The notes under the pieces were generated by a model, which made no database searches, was not told the origin of the DNA, and was given only the letters and a program-made list of their open reading frames with translations. A stretch of 64,000 bases of DNA. Source: Pseudoips prasinana (taxonomy: Eukaryota > Arthropoda > Insecta > Lepidoptera > Nolidae). Positions 1 through 11,272 of this stretch are shown here, in pieces. Numbering within the stretch: the first letter of the stretch is position 1; each line of letters opens with the position of its first letter. Location of the stretch: assembly GCA_951640165.1 (NCBI GenBank), contig OX621265.1:16257001-16321000 (forward strand). Reading direction: 5' to 3'. The translations under genes and the position numbers were made by a program.

Positions 1-363
1 GAAATAAAACGTTTTAGTGCTAGCAGGTAAGCATCGGTTGATAAATCACCAACTAATTCAAGATGAACCGCACGAGTGACAAAACATATGAATAAGCATA
101 TATATGATTTTATTAATTTTGCGCCCCGCCCCTTACGGTTCAGTATGAGAACAGGTCCTGCGTAATCTACACCACACTTGGTAAAAGGAGCGCAAGGTTG
201 CAACCGTTCTGATGGTAAGTTGCCCATGAGTGGCGTCAATGGCTTTGCTCGCATGCGAGCGCAATTCATACAATTATGAACAACAGTTCGAGATAAATTT
301 CTACCACTTACGGGCCACCAAGTCTCCCGAAGCGAATATAAAAGCAATTGCGGTGCCGCGTGC
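1..363 (-). pseudogene. BEL/Pao integrase, zinc-binding end and start of catalytic core
   Basis: The minus-strand translation contains a CxxC pair (HNCMNCAR) completing the integrase zinc finger. It is followed by VDYAGP, holding the first catalytic Asp of the DDE core, and FVTRAVHLELV, a conserved Pao integrase stretch. The core continues beyond base 1, so the second Asp and the Glu cannot be seen. It lies directly downstream of the 365-826 block. Confidence 0.8.
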
Positions 364-364
364 A

Positions 365-826
365 TCAATTGTTTATGTTGATGTCTAAAATTAATAAAGT
401 AAAATGATGAGTCGGCGAGAGTAAAATTGGATGTTTTTTATCGTAACTAAAAAGAGGTGAATTTACAAGCCGACCACCAACTCTTATTAAATGGTTATTT
501 TCATCCATAAATACGTTAAGTTTATTTAAGTAATGATTCTTACGTAACCTTTCATTTTTCAATAAGGTTTTATATTCGTCAGAATATGATTCTTGTTGTG
601 AATAGCGCGCGAGCATCAACATAGATTCATTCAATTTATCGGCCGTCAGCGCGCCGGACCGCCGCGTTGATTTATTGCGTATATTATGTACAAAGCGAAT
701 TACGTAAGCAGCGGCTCGCTGCATGCGAACGAACTGAGAAAATCTATGAAACGGAAATAATGTGTTATTGTCAACAGCATGATGCGTTAACAAAAGTTTT
801 ACAGCGTTGGATTTTATTTCAAGCAA
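365..826 (-). pseudogene. BEL/Pao pol fragment between RNase H and integrase
   Basis: A 153-codon open stretch. It has the RVGGRL sequence followed by HPILLSPTHHFTLL, typical of the region just before and within the integrase HHCC finger in Pao elements. In a complete element it would be continuous with RT/RNase H upstream and the integrase core downstream. Here the frame is lost at both ends (stop at 365, frame change between 827 and 1088), so it is a relic rather than a gene. Confidence 0.75.
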
Positions 827-1088
827 AATATTTGGGTTCGAACGTGCGACGTACGTGCAGTCGTAGTCATAATCGTGAAGGAAAGCCGGACCGTTCCACT
901 ACAGATATGAGTCATTTAGTGCGTCTAAGTGCACCCCGCGCGACACTAGATTGGCCGGGTTATCCCTACCTTTGACATGCTGCCAGAGAAGATCCTTTGT
1001 TAATTAATGTATTTCAGAAACTCTGTTTTGTACATAAGCTTTTAAATGATTAGGGGACATATGTAACCAACCTAATACTATTGTTGAA

Positions 1089-2195
1089 TCAGTCCAAAAT
1101 ATTTATTTTGAAATATAGTCTCGAGCCAGTCAACGCTCCCAACAACTCTAATCTTGGAATAGAGGTGGGAGCTAGCGGCGCGACTTTACCTATGGAACAT
1201 AACAAACGGACCTTCACAGCTGACTCATTGTCTATACTACGTACATAAGCGCACGCGCAGTATGCCACCTGCGAACTATCCGTAAAAATATGTAATTCTT
1301 TGTAAATACAATTCTCACAAAGAACGTAACGAGGGATATTTATATTACTAAGATTACTTAGGTTATTTATAAACTTAAACCATGTTTGACCTATGTCATT
1401 GGGCACTTTATCGTCCCAGTCTAATCGTAGAAGCCACAACTTTTGTAATAAGATTTTAGCTAAAATAATCGTAGGACTTAATAAACCCAGTGGGTCAAAA
1501 ATCTGTGACGTTACAGACAAAATAATGCGTTTGGTTGGATGTTGATCATTTATTTCAAAACGGGTATGAAAATTTAGTTGATCAGATTTATTATGCCAAC
1601 CAAGTCCGAGCGTTTTGTTTTGTGCTTGTTCACCTAAGGTAAGCTCCTTTGTGTGATCTTTCACATTTGAACTTTCATGATCGAAATTGAACACCCATTT
1701 GCGGAGAGGAAAACAACCCAACTTTAATGTTTTTGTAGTTTCAGCGCAAATATATAATAATTTATCTATGTTATCCTCACAATAAATTAGGTCATCAACG
1801 TAAAAATTATTTTTGATTACATCTGCTACTTCAGGGATGTTACATTCTTGTGCTAGTTGTTTTAAACACCTGCAACTTAAGAATGGAGCAGATGTCATAC
1901 CATAGCTGACGGTGTTTAGTTGATAAATACCTAATTCATCTAGTGAACTATCGCGCCACAGAATTAGTTGTAAATCGCGTTGCGCAGTGTCAACTAATAC
2001 CAGTCTATACATCTTTTCGACGTCAGCGCAGGCAACGTATTTATTTTGGCGAAATCTAAGTAAAATTGCGATTAGATCCCCTTGCAAAGGTTCCCCGGTT
2101 AGTTGTAAATCATTGAGTAACATTCCACAAGACGTGACTGCGCTGGCGTCGAATACTACACGCAACCGAGTAGTGGTACTGTGTTCACGAAACAC
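1089..2195 (-). pseudogene. BEL/Pao reverse transcriptase and RNase H block
   Basis: A 368-codon open block. RVVFDASA marks the start of the Pao RT fingers; YVDDLI carries the catalytic Asp pair of the palm. Further on, QIFDPLGLLSPT is typical of the Pao RT/RNase H linker (Pfam Peptidase_A17 region), and LHIFTDSSQVAY is an RNase H-like start. It is the longest intact piece of this element. It lacks upstream codons linking it to the protease block and ends before integrase. Confidence 0.88.
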
Positions 2196-2374
2196 ACCGT
2201 GATGCGGAATAAAATAATGCGGGTTGCCATATGATGTTATTCGACTAAATTGATATATTCGTGAATAAAATCCTTATATAATTGCCTATATGTAGGATTG
2301 CATTCTAAACGTCGTTCCAACGCTAGAAAACGCTTCTGTGCTTGGAGATATGACTCACCCAGGACGTCAGGTGA

Positions 2375-3226
2375 CTATTTGAACGGAATGCGAACGCAGA
2401 ACCTTCCATCAACATTTCGTTTTGTTGAGTTTAAGAAGTGTTCTACGCATTGCTGTTCATCTACACTGCGCGTTGCACCTAACTGATGGCTGGGTAGCTC
2501 CTCTAGCTCCCAGAACATACGTACTTGCCTATCTATATTTTCTGTGCCTATAGTAGTGAAATTACAAGATACGTTACGTGGGGGTTGTCTATTGTTCTGA
2601 TAGATCGGTCCGGACACGATCCAGCCGAGTTTTGTATTTTGAAGATAAGGTCCATTAGAAAGACGCATCTTACCTTCGGATAAAATGTCATAAAATAAGT
2701 CGCAACCTATCAACATATGAATAGGTTGGCTTTCGTAAAACTCGGGATCCGCTAATTGAATGTCCGAAGGGAAAATAAATTTATTTTTATTAATAGTAAA
2801 AGCTGGTAAATTTGATGTTATTTTCGGCAACACTAAACAGGAAATGTGCCTGGAAAATGTTCCACAAATTGACTTGAAACTAACATCACATAAACGAGTA
2901 GTTTTTGTGACTATATTACCAACTCCGTTTATTTGTATAGTGGACTGTAAACAATTAAGTTGAAGTTTTTTAGCTAACGATTGATTTATAAAACTGCGCT
3001 CGCTGCCACTGTCTAATATGGCACGGAATTTATTGTACCTACCATTCTTATCAGCTATCTCAACTATTGCAGTAGACAACAACACGGGCCGCTTACATGA
3101 TTGTGTGCAAATTGTATGCGTACTCTGCGTGTTTAAATGTGTGTTGTTGTTGACCTGATGGTGAAGCGAGCGCGACCGGCCAGCCATAGACGGCTTATTT
3201 GTCAGCACGAGTGACACCGTGTGCAC
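2375..3226 (-). pseudogene. BEL/Pao aspartic protease block
   Basis: A 283-codon open block. RAILDSGSERSFI carries the retroviral-type aspartic protease active site in the DSGS form usual for the DUF1758 protease of BEL/Pao. LGWIVSGPI later in the block is the conserved sequence found between protease and RT in Pao polyproteins. It would process Gag-Pol in a live element. It is separated from the RT block by a gap containing stops and a frame change. Confidence 0.85.
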
Positions 3227-3361
3227 ATTTTCGTCATTCTCATTACGATGTATTAGCGAATTATGTTTTTTATTGCATTTTCTACAGGGGCCGAATCGAC
3301 AATCAACAAGCGCATGACCAGACTGTAAACAATTTGCACATAAGTTATTTTCCTGTATTAA

Positions 3362-4066
3362 TTAAATTTTATCATGTAAATTTAAACTTAAAAATTGTGT
3401 ACAAGAATATAACGGGTGGCTCGCGTTGCACTTAACACACAGTGTTGTACGTGCATTCTTTTGTGATGGTTTAAACTTGTTACCTACGAAATTACAGTGT
3501 AATTTTGAGTTATTTTGTGAGTTCGACACTGTATTACGCTTATGATCAGTTGATTGAGGGAAACTCGATTTTGAATGAGTTACTGATACCTTTTCTAAAA
3601 CATTGGCTTTGTTTCTTAAAAACATCATTAAATTATCCAACTTGATTTTTAATGAAGAATCGCCGGACGACAATAATACATTTTTATTGTGCTCCCACTC
3701 GCGTTCTGTAACTAAGTCTAACTTGGAAACCACTAAATAAATAATTAAAGTGTCTTAATGCTCTGTGGGCTCACCAATTAGCTTTAATGCTCTCACATTT
3801 TTTAATACGGTGTCAATAAGTTTGCGAATTAACGCCGGCAATTCCTTATTCACGGCTGGAATATTAAATAATGATTTAACGTGGTTATGTACTAGAAGTC
3901 CGTTGTTATTGTACCGATTTGTTAATAATTCCCATGCGATAGCGTAATTATTTTCGGAAAATTCAACGGACTCAATCACTAGTTCCGCACTGCCCTGTAA
4001 CGATGATTTCAGATAGTGAAATTTTTGTATATCTGAAATTTCAGTAGACTTATGCACTAAAGCCAA
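3362..4066 (-). pseudogene. BEL/Pao Gag remnants (3755-4066 and 3362-3733)
   Basis: The block at 3755-4066 begins FHYLKSSLQGSA, typical of the DUF1759 gag region of Pao elements. The block at 3362-3733 ends with CVKCNASHPLYSC, a zinc-knuckle motif (C-x2-C-x4-H-x4-C). The two parts are broken by stops around 3735-3755. The N-terminal part of gag is missing because another repeat abuts at 4133. Confidence 0.8.
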
Positions 4067-4132
4067 ATACGTGTCGCAAAAATCTAGCCATTGTTCATAT
4101 TTGCCGCTAAAGGTTGGAAGCGAAATTTGGGC

Positions 4133-4391
4133 ACTAGCTGTGCCCCGCGGTTTTACCCGCGTTAAACTTTATAAATGATCACAGTTCCTCCTCCGTAGGT
4201 GATAGCGTGATAATATGTAGCCTATATGTTGACCCGACCCCTTAGTAATATTCATGCAAAATTTGAAGTAAATCCATTAGTAGTTTGAAGTAGCTTTTGA
4301 GTTTAGCCCGGACATACATACAGACAAACAGATAAACAGACATAATTCTAAAAACTATATTTTTAGCTTTGATATCGATTGAAGATCACAC
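4133..4391 (+). repeat. Interspersed repeat starting CTAGCTGTGCCCCGCGG
   Basis: The start actagctgtgccccgcgg, the run gacatacatacagacaaaca and the end near gatcacac form a unit that also occurs at 11273 in the same orientation. This is a short non-coding dispersed repeat of the kind common in moth and butterfly genomes. Its class (SINE, Helitron or LINE tail) cannot be settled from this window. Confidence 0.6.
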
Positions 4392-5384
4392 TGTAAGTAT
4401 CCTTTTTTTAAAATATTCAGTGTACAGTTTTGACTTTCTTACGATTTTATTATATGTATAGATTCTAGGTAGGTACAAATGGAATAATTAGATCGCGACT
4501 TATATTTGATTATATGGAATTTTAATTTAATTTATGATAGTGACTGTAATTAATTGGTGAAACCTTTATTTGGTGCCTTTTGTAACATTGCTAGAATATA
4601 CTACTTAATACCAAAACAAAAGCAAAAACGGCCATACAAAATTCATTGTACAAATATTGACATCCGGTGGTTCGAGAATGAAAAGAAAGAGATATTAGTG
4701 AAAGTGCCAGAATGAAAAGAAAGACAAGCTGAGATAGGTAAAGACAAGGAAAAACTTATAGATGAATATTCTCGAAAGAAAATAAGAATGACTTTCGAAA
4801 TGTTTAAAATTTGGAACTATTAATAAGCGGGATATCAAGGCAGAACGGGGAGTTTTAATAAATTCAAGTGAATAAAGGAAGAAATAAAAGTGAAATACTG
4901 AAAAAAGTGCAACTGATTAGTGTAAGTAAAAGCACAAGTGTTCCGTACACAGTGAGAAGTGTAACGTGTACGTCAGAACTTTAGCAGTGCTCGTCTCGGG
5001 GACTCTGTAAAAGTGCGCCACATGTGAACTCTTACAGAGTGCTAGTCATCGATAGTCTACTACGAACTACGTGTGTGTTCCGTGATCTTAGTGGTACACC
5101 AACTGTCATCGACAACACCAATAATAGTTCCTTTGCACACACTAATTGCCTTTCCAATCCCCTGACATACCGCTCGCCACAATAATTGCAATCAGTATTA
5201 TTTATAATCTTGTTCACGTCATAAGTCACATAGCGCATAGTTAGTTAATTGATTGAATGTTTTTATGTGAACACATATTTATTCTCTTCTTTCTCTTTTA
5301 TACCGTCCTTATGTAATGCTGCTTTAAAACCAATATCTATATATAAATAAATCGTGCAGTAGGCTGACTTTGTGTACCTACTAT
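4392..5384. other. No gene seen
   Basis: AT-rich non-coding sequence. A 68-codon minus-strand open stretch at 5032-5238 has no recognisable domain and no splice context, and is taken as chance. Confidence 0.5.
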
Positions 5385-5515
5385 GATCATCATACTGCGA
5401 TCGCCAACCCGTCTGACAAGCGTGGCGATTATGTCATATACCTCCAATTGACGGATAACAATGGACGTCATTCGGCGGTCATTATGGTGGTGATGAGTAT
5501 AAAAACAAATCAACT
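5385..5515 (+). repeat. LINE 3'-end repeat (gccaacccgtc ... gtggacgt family)
   Basis: Contains gatcgccaacccgtctg and ggacgtcattcggcggtc. The same blocks recur at 8882-9080 (+), 13430-13605 (+), 31925-32110 (-), 32270-32480 (-) and 46300-46560 (-). In the 13430 copy they directly follow a LINE ORF end, so these are 3'-truncated tails of one or more non-LTR retrotransposons. Confidence 0.6.
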
Positions 5516-7324
5516 TTTATGTTCCTTCCGTGAATATTTGGTTTCTAAATAGGTAAATACTATATAACAAAAGGCGTTTGGTTATTTAAAATTCAAATTA
5601 AACACAACAACACAACTACTTTAAATGTACGTCAAAGTCCCAACGTAAAGTATGGTAAGTTAAAATTATAATTATTTTTAAAGAGAATTGTTGCAGTGAA
5701 ATAATTATGCCTCGTCATCATTTTACCAAAGTTTGGCTAGATGTATATCTCATTTTTTATTGAGAAATAGAGAGAGGTGAGGGACTTTTTATTTGACAAG
5801 CACTAAATCAATCAGATATTTAAAGATCCATACCCAAAGGAACCCCATTACTATGCATTTGCTGTCCATCTGGCCGTCCTTCTATCAGTCTCCTTACATG
5901 TCTGTCTAAATGTTTTTTTGCATGTTGGTTTAATAATGTCAAGAAATTGTTCCTCTAGAACTTGAACTTCATTTCTGGAGGAACTATTCATTATTAGTAT
6001 TCATTCCTGCTACCATTTTAAGCCAGCATAATCAGTCTCGAAAAAAATAACATACAAGTTTGCTTGTAATGCAAAGCATTCCGCTTTTTTAAATAAGAGA
6101 AGTATTAATAATAAAAGTGATAAAATAAGCAAACTAAATACAACATCTAACTGGCAATTACCACCATATTGAATAGGACTGAAGATAAGAAGAAGTCACA
6201 TCAAAAAAGAATATCAAAGTTCGATATCCTTCTACATAAAAGTATCGGGACAGTATCAAAAGATGACTTAGTTAAAGTTAGAACTCTTCAAAATATCATC
6301 TTAAAAGTGAATAAAGTGACTCGTTACCATAACATAGTGAAATATTAGGTTCCCAAGTCTGTTTTAATTATAAACATTTGTTTGATCTAACGTGACCTAC
6401 TATATGATGACAGGACTAGCTAGTACAGCTGTAAGGAAATGATAGACAAAAAGTGTTATGTGCGTTCGATATGTCGTATCGTTATACCTTCGTGATGGAG
6501 GGGTGGTTAGCTGGTAGGCCGGTGTGCGGTATGAAGAACACCATCTGCCTATAATTTCCTATAAATAAAAAAAACCTGAATTCAAATCGTCGCCTGCAGA
6601 CAAGGTTCCCAGAAAGCAAAATTACTCCGTTATATTTTAATTCTATTTCATATAAATAAATCTAAAACGTATTAATTAAAAAACACACCATTTATTATAA
6701 CTAACGTAACTTTAAAGGTAGCAAGTTAATGTAACTTGTGTGGAGTTTTTTTTAAATAAATGCAACTTTTTTTAGTTTTGGTTGTTTACTTAGGGGGCTT
6801 TAAGGGAATATAAATAACGTTAATTCGTTTTAACTGCTCATAGAACTTCACATTCATTTGAAAGCGAACATTTACCAACATTGGTTGTTTCAGCACACAA
6901 TTAAAACATGTAAGTACATAATATGTACATCAAAAAATTCTATCACATACAAATTATTAAATTTGTATGTGATAGAAATTAAAACTCCTATAACTTCTTT
7001 ATTTCTGCATTGTCAATTTATTTGTTTGTTTCTTTAGATTTTGATAAATACTGACAAAAATCTGGGGACATATTTTTCTGTTTGGATACTATACAATCTA
7101 AAGTAATACCGACGGGTTTGACCGTCTAAGCTTAAACATTGGCCATTGACATTCATAGGTTTTGAGATGGTAATCGCGCGCTTCGTATAAATCTTTTAGG
7201 TTTATTAATTATATTAAATATATAGTACGTATTGTATATATTTATATATTATAGATAGTGTTCTTAATTATTATTATTTATAATTATAATAGGTAAATAA
7301 TTTGTTTATACCTAAGTGCACCTA
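5516..7324. other. No gene seen; one perfect hairpin
   Basis: AT-rich sequence without a supportable ORF. The only notable structure is the 18-bp hairpin at 6938-6977, listed separately. Confidence 0.5.
6938..6977. repeat. Perfect 18-bp inverted repeat, 4-nt loop
   Basis: ttctatcacatacaaatt (6938-6955), loop atta, then its exact reverse complement (6960-6977). It may be a short foldback element or a template-switch scar. Confidence 0.85.
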
Positions 7325-7685
7325 CCATGATCTCTGCACTACCCTAAGGTTGACTGGTAGAAAATGCCTTTGGCATTAAGTCCGCCTATATACATTCTCA
7401 TTGCTCTGAAGTGTACATAAATAAATAAATAATTTTAAGTATTGTTTATTTTAATTTTAAAATATTGTTTGTTTTATGCACAATTATATTAATAATAACT
7501 GTCCTTAACTAAACTATTGTCACTTGTCCGAGATGGAGGCCTGGAGACTTTTAACACAGCTTTTACTTAGTACAGGCTCCAGTCCATAGTATTAAGTACC
7601 TACATCACCTAATTGTACATTAAATGTAAGAAGATGTCTGTGGAGAAAATAAACGATATTTGTAGTGTATTGTATTGTATATTCA
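7325..7685 (+). repeat. LINE 3' UTR fragments
   Basis: ggttgactggtagaaaatg and ggcattaagtccgcc, followed by aataaataaataat (7330-7434), resemble the 3' UTR of a common lepidopteran LINE. A second block (about 7530-7680) ends in a gtattgtattgtat run, like a simple-repeat LINE tail. No coding sequence remains. Confidence 0.5.
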
Positions 7686-8282
7686 TTATATTTATCTCTA
7701 TAGACAGTTATATTTGTTCATTACGTAGCGTAGATACGAGTTAGTTAATACGCAACACGATAGGGTAAATAAGTATGTAGTTATGAACGCTGTACATAGA
7801 AGAAATTGTACTCGAACGAACGGGTGTGCGTGAGTATGTCCCCCCCCGCCGCCACCTGCCCCCGTCAGACAGCTTCGACTGCAACCATAGTTTTGTTGTT
7901 ATTTATTTAAATATCGTGCATGCAAAATACACAAATTTACAATGTCGTTTGTTAGTACATTTATGATCTTGAATATGTAAACTCCAATGGTTGTAATATT
8001 TTTTTGAAGCCCTTGTAGCATGGACAAACTAAATAATTAAAAATCTTAAAATTGCATGTTCTAATTTGGCACAAATTTAATTACTAGGCATATGTAAATG
8101 ATCTGAGAAAGGAAATAGATATTTCATCAATTGTAATTTTTTTATTGCGCTGTATTTACGTACTGACAATATATCAGTTTGCAGTTGACGAAAATGACAC
8201 AAACTGAGTTTGCACACTCCACAGGCTATCCTAGATATGATACCATAATTATTTAAAACTTTAAATAAATTTTGCCCGTTTT
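7686..8282. other. No gene seen
   Basis: Non-coding. It contains a short GC-rich patch at about 7838-7885 (cccccccc followed by gccgccacctgcccccg) that matches nothing else I can name. Confidence 0.5.
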
Positions 8283-8425
8283 TTTTGAAAAGACAACGCC
8301 CGCATTAGGGAATCTAATCCCTGTGTCGCGGGGTACTTTACAAACATATAATAGACGGACACAAATTACATCCAGACTCAGAACAACTATTTATAGATCG
8401 CACAAATAGTTTAATTTGAATAAAA
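8283..8425 (-). repeat. SINE family B, truncated copy
   Basis: Shares ctaatccctgtgtcgcgggg, catccagactcagaacaact and the end gcacaaatagtt with the fuller copy at 31455-31630, which keeps a tRNA-like B box. This copy lacks the tRNA-like head. Confidence 0.65.
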
Positions 8426-8597
8426 AGAATTAACCACAAGAAGTGGAATTACTGAAAATGCTAGTACCAGAATTGACAAAAAACGCAAATATAAGCTTAA
8501 TAAGTACGACTGTGGCAAAAAATAACTAACTTTAGAGTTTTTGAAACTTATGGCATCATAATAGCCTAGCTTTATCGGTCTACTGGGCACAGCTAGT

Positions 8598-8832
8598 ATT
8601 CTTAATTCACCTCGCAGGTCGTGGACTCGATTCCCACCCAGGACTGATATTTGTGTGCATGAACATGTCTGTTTGTCCTTAGTCTGGGTGGAATTATCTA
8701 TATAAGTATGTATTTAGAAAGAAAAGTAGTATATGTAATATAACAGTTATCTGGTTTACATATTACACGCTCTGCTTAGTTTGGGATCAGATGGCTGTAT
8801 GTGAATAATGTTCCAGGATATTATTATTATTA
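8598..8832 (+). repeat. tRNA-derived SINE, family A
   Basis: The head ggtcgtggactcgattccca is a decayed Pol III B box. It is followed by gtctgggtggaattatctat, a run gggatcagatggctgtatgt, and an att-rich tail (tattattatt). The same body recurs at 13258-13400, 26690-26935, 27838-27890, 42482-42565 and within 11345-11600. It resembles the Metulj-type SINEs of butterflies, but the family name is an inference. Confidence 0.7.
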
Positions 8833-8881
8833 TACTTTGTGTGGTGAACGCCGTCACCACACAAAGTTTAATAATAATAAT
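8821..8881. repeat. Palindrome inside an att-rich SINE tail
   Basis: actttgtgtggtga (8834-8847) and its reverse complement (8854-8867) flank a 6-nt loop. The flanking ttattattatt and aataataataat runs extend the fold to about 60 nt. Confidence 0.8.
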
Positions 8882-9080
8882 ATAACCCTATCTCATCCCG
8901 TGGGGGGTGTAGAAATTGTTCCAAGGAAACATCTAGCAGAGAACGGGCAGCAACTTTTTCTATGAACTATGGCCATCAAACTGCTTTCGCCAACCCGTCG
9001 GCTTAGCGTGGTGATTATGGCATTCCCCCAAGCGAGGCCTTTGTCCAGTAGTGGACGTGATTTGGCTGACAGGATATGTC
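8882..9080 (+). repeat. LINE 3'-end repeat copy
   Basis: Contains ctatctcatcccgtgggg, cgccaacccgtcggcttagc and gcctttgtccagtagtggac, shared with the copies at 5385, 32270 (minus) and 46300 (minus). Non-coding here. Confidence 0.65.
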
Positions 9081-9140
9081 TGCTGTGTCCAATTATTAAC
9101 CATGAATATATATCACTTACATTATTAATAATAATAATTT

Positions 9141-10105
9141 AGGTATATTCCAGGGTGACAGTTTGAGTCCCTTGTGGTTTTGCCTGGCCTTGAATCCTCT
9201 GAGCTCTGTGCTGAGGGATTCCGGGTTAGGCTATCGGTTGCGGAGAGGGGGTGAGACCATTTCTCATCTTCTGTATATGGATGACCTCAAGTTATATGCT
9301 CCGAATAAACCAAACCTGATATCCCTACTAAACCTCACATAAAGATTTAGCAGTGATATTGGAATGGAGTTCGGTGTAGATAAATGTGCGGTCATACATG
9401 TACAGAGGGGCAGAGTTCACCGAGAGTATGTCTCTCAGATCCCTCTCTGAAACCGAAACCTACAAATACCTTGGTATGTCTGAGCGTCTAAATATCCCAG
9501 ATGGGGATATTAAGCAGTTGGTGAAGGAACGCTTCTTTAAGCGCTTGACAAAAGTACTGAAAAGTCTATTGTCAGGTGGTAATAAAGTGTGTGCTTTCAA
9601 CGGCTGGGTAATGCCTCTACTGGTTTACACCTTCGGCATACTAAGGTGGACTCAAACTGAGTTAGATGCCCTGGATCGAAGAGTCCAGAAACGCCTAACG
9701 ACGTACCGTATGCACCATCCACACTCTTCACTAATGAGATTGTATATCCCATGGAAGTGTGGCGGTCGAGGCTTCCTCAATGCCAAGAACCTACACAACC
9801 GTGAGGTGTGCAATCTCAGGGAATATTTCCCTGGTGTTGAGTGTGGGATGCATCGAGACGTCGCCGCCGTTGACAACGGACTCACGCCGCTCTCCTTGGC
9901 TAAAGAAGACTGGAGAAAGCCCGTCGTACTTAGCACTCGGGATCAAATTGACGTATGGAAGAGCAAGGTGCTTCACGGTAGGTTCCACCAGGCCCTACAT
10001 AGTGCTCATGTGGACTTACAAGCATCTGTGGCCTGGCTACGTTTTGGTGACCTATTTGGTGAAACTGAAGGTTTTGCTTGTGCAATTGCTGATGAAGTTG
10101 TCTAG
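9141..10105 (+). pseudogene. RT palm and thumb of R2-superclade LINE
   Basis: Motif 5 of RT appears as FQGDSLSPLWFCLALNP and the catalytic YMDD box as LLYMDDLKLY. The longest intact stretch, 9386-10105 (239 codons), covers the thumb: YKYLGMSE, then NGWVMPLLVYTFGILRWT, then RLYIPWKCGGRGF. It would polymerise cDNA at a nicked target in a live element. A stop after LLNLT (about 9340) separates palm from thumb. Confidence 0.8.
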
Positions 10106-10634
10106 ACGAGGAACTATCGGAAGCACATCTTCAAGGACAGTACCATCGACATTTGTCGGGCGTGTCACCGTCCCGGAGAGTCCATCAGACACGTTGTTTT
10201 CGGTTGTTCCTATCTTGCCAACGGCGAGTACTTGCACAGGCATAACCAAGTTGCCAGGATTATCCACCAGCAGCTTGCTCTTCGGTATGGTCTAGTAGAC
10301 TCCGAAGTGCCGTATTACAAGTACGTACCGGAACCAGTTCTCGAAAGCGGTTGTGCCAAACTCTACTGGGACCGGTCTATCATTACAGACAGGACTACGA
10401 GACTGACAAGTTGTCAAAATACTTAGATTTGGTTCACGAGGTTTCCGCCATGTGGGATGTGGACTCAACAATAATTGTCCCGATAGTCGTCTCCGTAAAC
10501 GGTCTCATAGCGAAGAACCTCGACCAACATCTTAAGAGGCTTTCGCTAGGTCACTGGGTCAAGGGTCGGATACAAAAGGCGGCAATAATGGGAACGGCAC
10601 GCATTGTGAGAAGGTTCCTTACTCTGTCGCCCTG
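10106..10634 (+). pseudogene. CCHC finger and gutted endonuclease region of R2-superclade LINE
   Basis: It begins with the CCHC finger, then GCAKLYWDRSIITDR in one frame and, after a frame change near 10390, TDKLSKYLDLVHEVSAMW and KAAIMGTARIVRRFL. The latter is the conserved end of R2-type ORFs. The segment that should hold the PD-(D/E)K nuclease motif between these two parts is missing, so the endonuclease core has been deleted. Confidence 0.7.
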
Positions 10635-10800
10635 ACCACCGGTGGCCTAGAGCGTCAAACCTTGCCGCTGGAGGACCTCTATTTTTTTCATATTTATTTA
10701 TATATTATTGTTTTATTTTTTATTTCAATTTTATAGATATAAATATGTAAAAAATAAGAACTTTAAATAAATAATTTGGAATAATTATTTATTTTTCACC

Positions 10801-11272
10801 ACATCCAATTCATTGAGTACATTTAGGTATACTAAGTGTGCTTAAAAATACAGTATATGTAGTATACTGGTACAATAAAAATATAAGGTTCATTACGATG
10901 CTAGGTCACATAGTTTGGTGTGGTGACTAGCATCTTCGCTAAGTTTTTTTTTTTAAATAACTTGTAATAAAGATGCTAGGCCCAAACTCCCTGAAGAGCA
11001 CGCTGACATCGGTAGCGAATTATGAAAATACATTTATTTAATATTAGATTATATTGGATATATATGGTTGCATACAAAACCTGCGTGAACTACAATTTAT
11101 AAGTATATTATTTTTAATGTACTTAATATGTTGTAAACAGCCACACTTGTTCCGTTCAATGTTCATTGTTTAAAAAGGTCTCATTAGCCTATGTGAACTA
11201 AATGCATATTTATCGTTGTAAGTACACTAGAATAATATATTTTCATACTAAAACTATATACAAATATGTAAT
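10801..11272. other. No gene seen
   Basis: AT-rich sequence with no domain-bearing ORF and no clear repeat boundary. Confidence 0.5.

Larger units (their letters stand above)
1..4132 (-). mobile_element. BEL/Pao LTR retrotransposon remnant, truncated at window edge
   Basis: On the minus strand, read from right to left, come gag (3362-4066), an aspartic protease (2375-3226), reverse transcriptase/RNase H (1089-2195) and integrase (1-826). That order (Gag-PR-RT-RH-IN), the DUF1758-like protease and the Pao-type RT are diagnostic of BEL/Pao elements. The reading frame is broken between blocks, so this is a decayed copy. The right side is cut by another repeat at 4133, so no LTR is seen there, and the left side leaves the window. 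It lies about 8.7 kb upstream of the reductase gene. Confidence 0.9.
9141..10800 (+). mobile_element. LINE with R2-type C-terminus (RT, CCHC, remnant endonuclease), 5' truncated
   Basis: The + strand encodes, in order, an RT palm piece (GIFQGDSLSP, then YMDDLKLY at about 9275), an RT thumb (TYKYLGMSERL to 9840), a CCHC finger (CRACHRPGESIRHVVFGC, C-x2-C-x8-H-x4-C, about 10157-10210) and a C-terminal region. RT followed by CCHC and a restriction-like endonuclease is the layout of the R2/NeSL superclade. The 5' part is absent, as the element starts at about 9141 within RT. Stops and frame changes show it is dead. After the stop at about 10634 there is a short 3' UTR. Confidence 0.8.

Noticed and set aside
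5032..5238. 68-codon minus-strand ORF with two CxxC-like pairs
   Set aside because: Too short, without spacing of a known zinc finger and without nearby related coding sequence.
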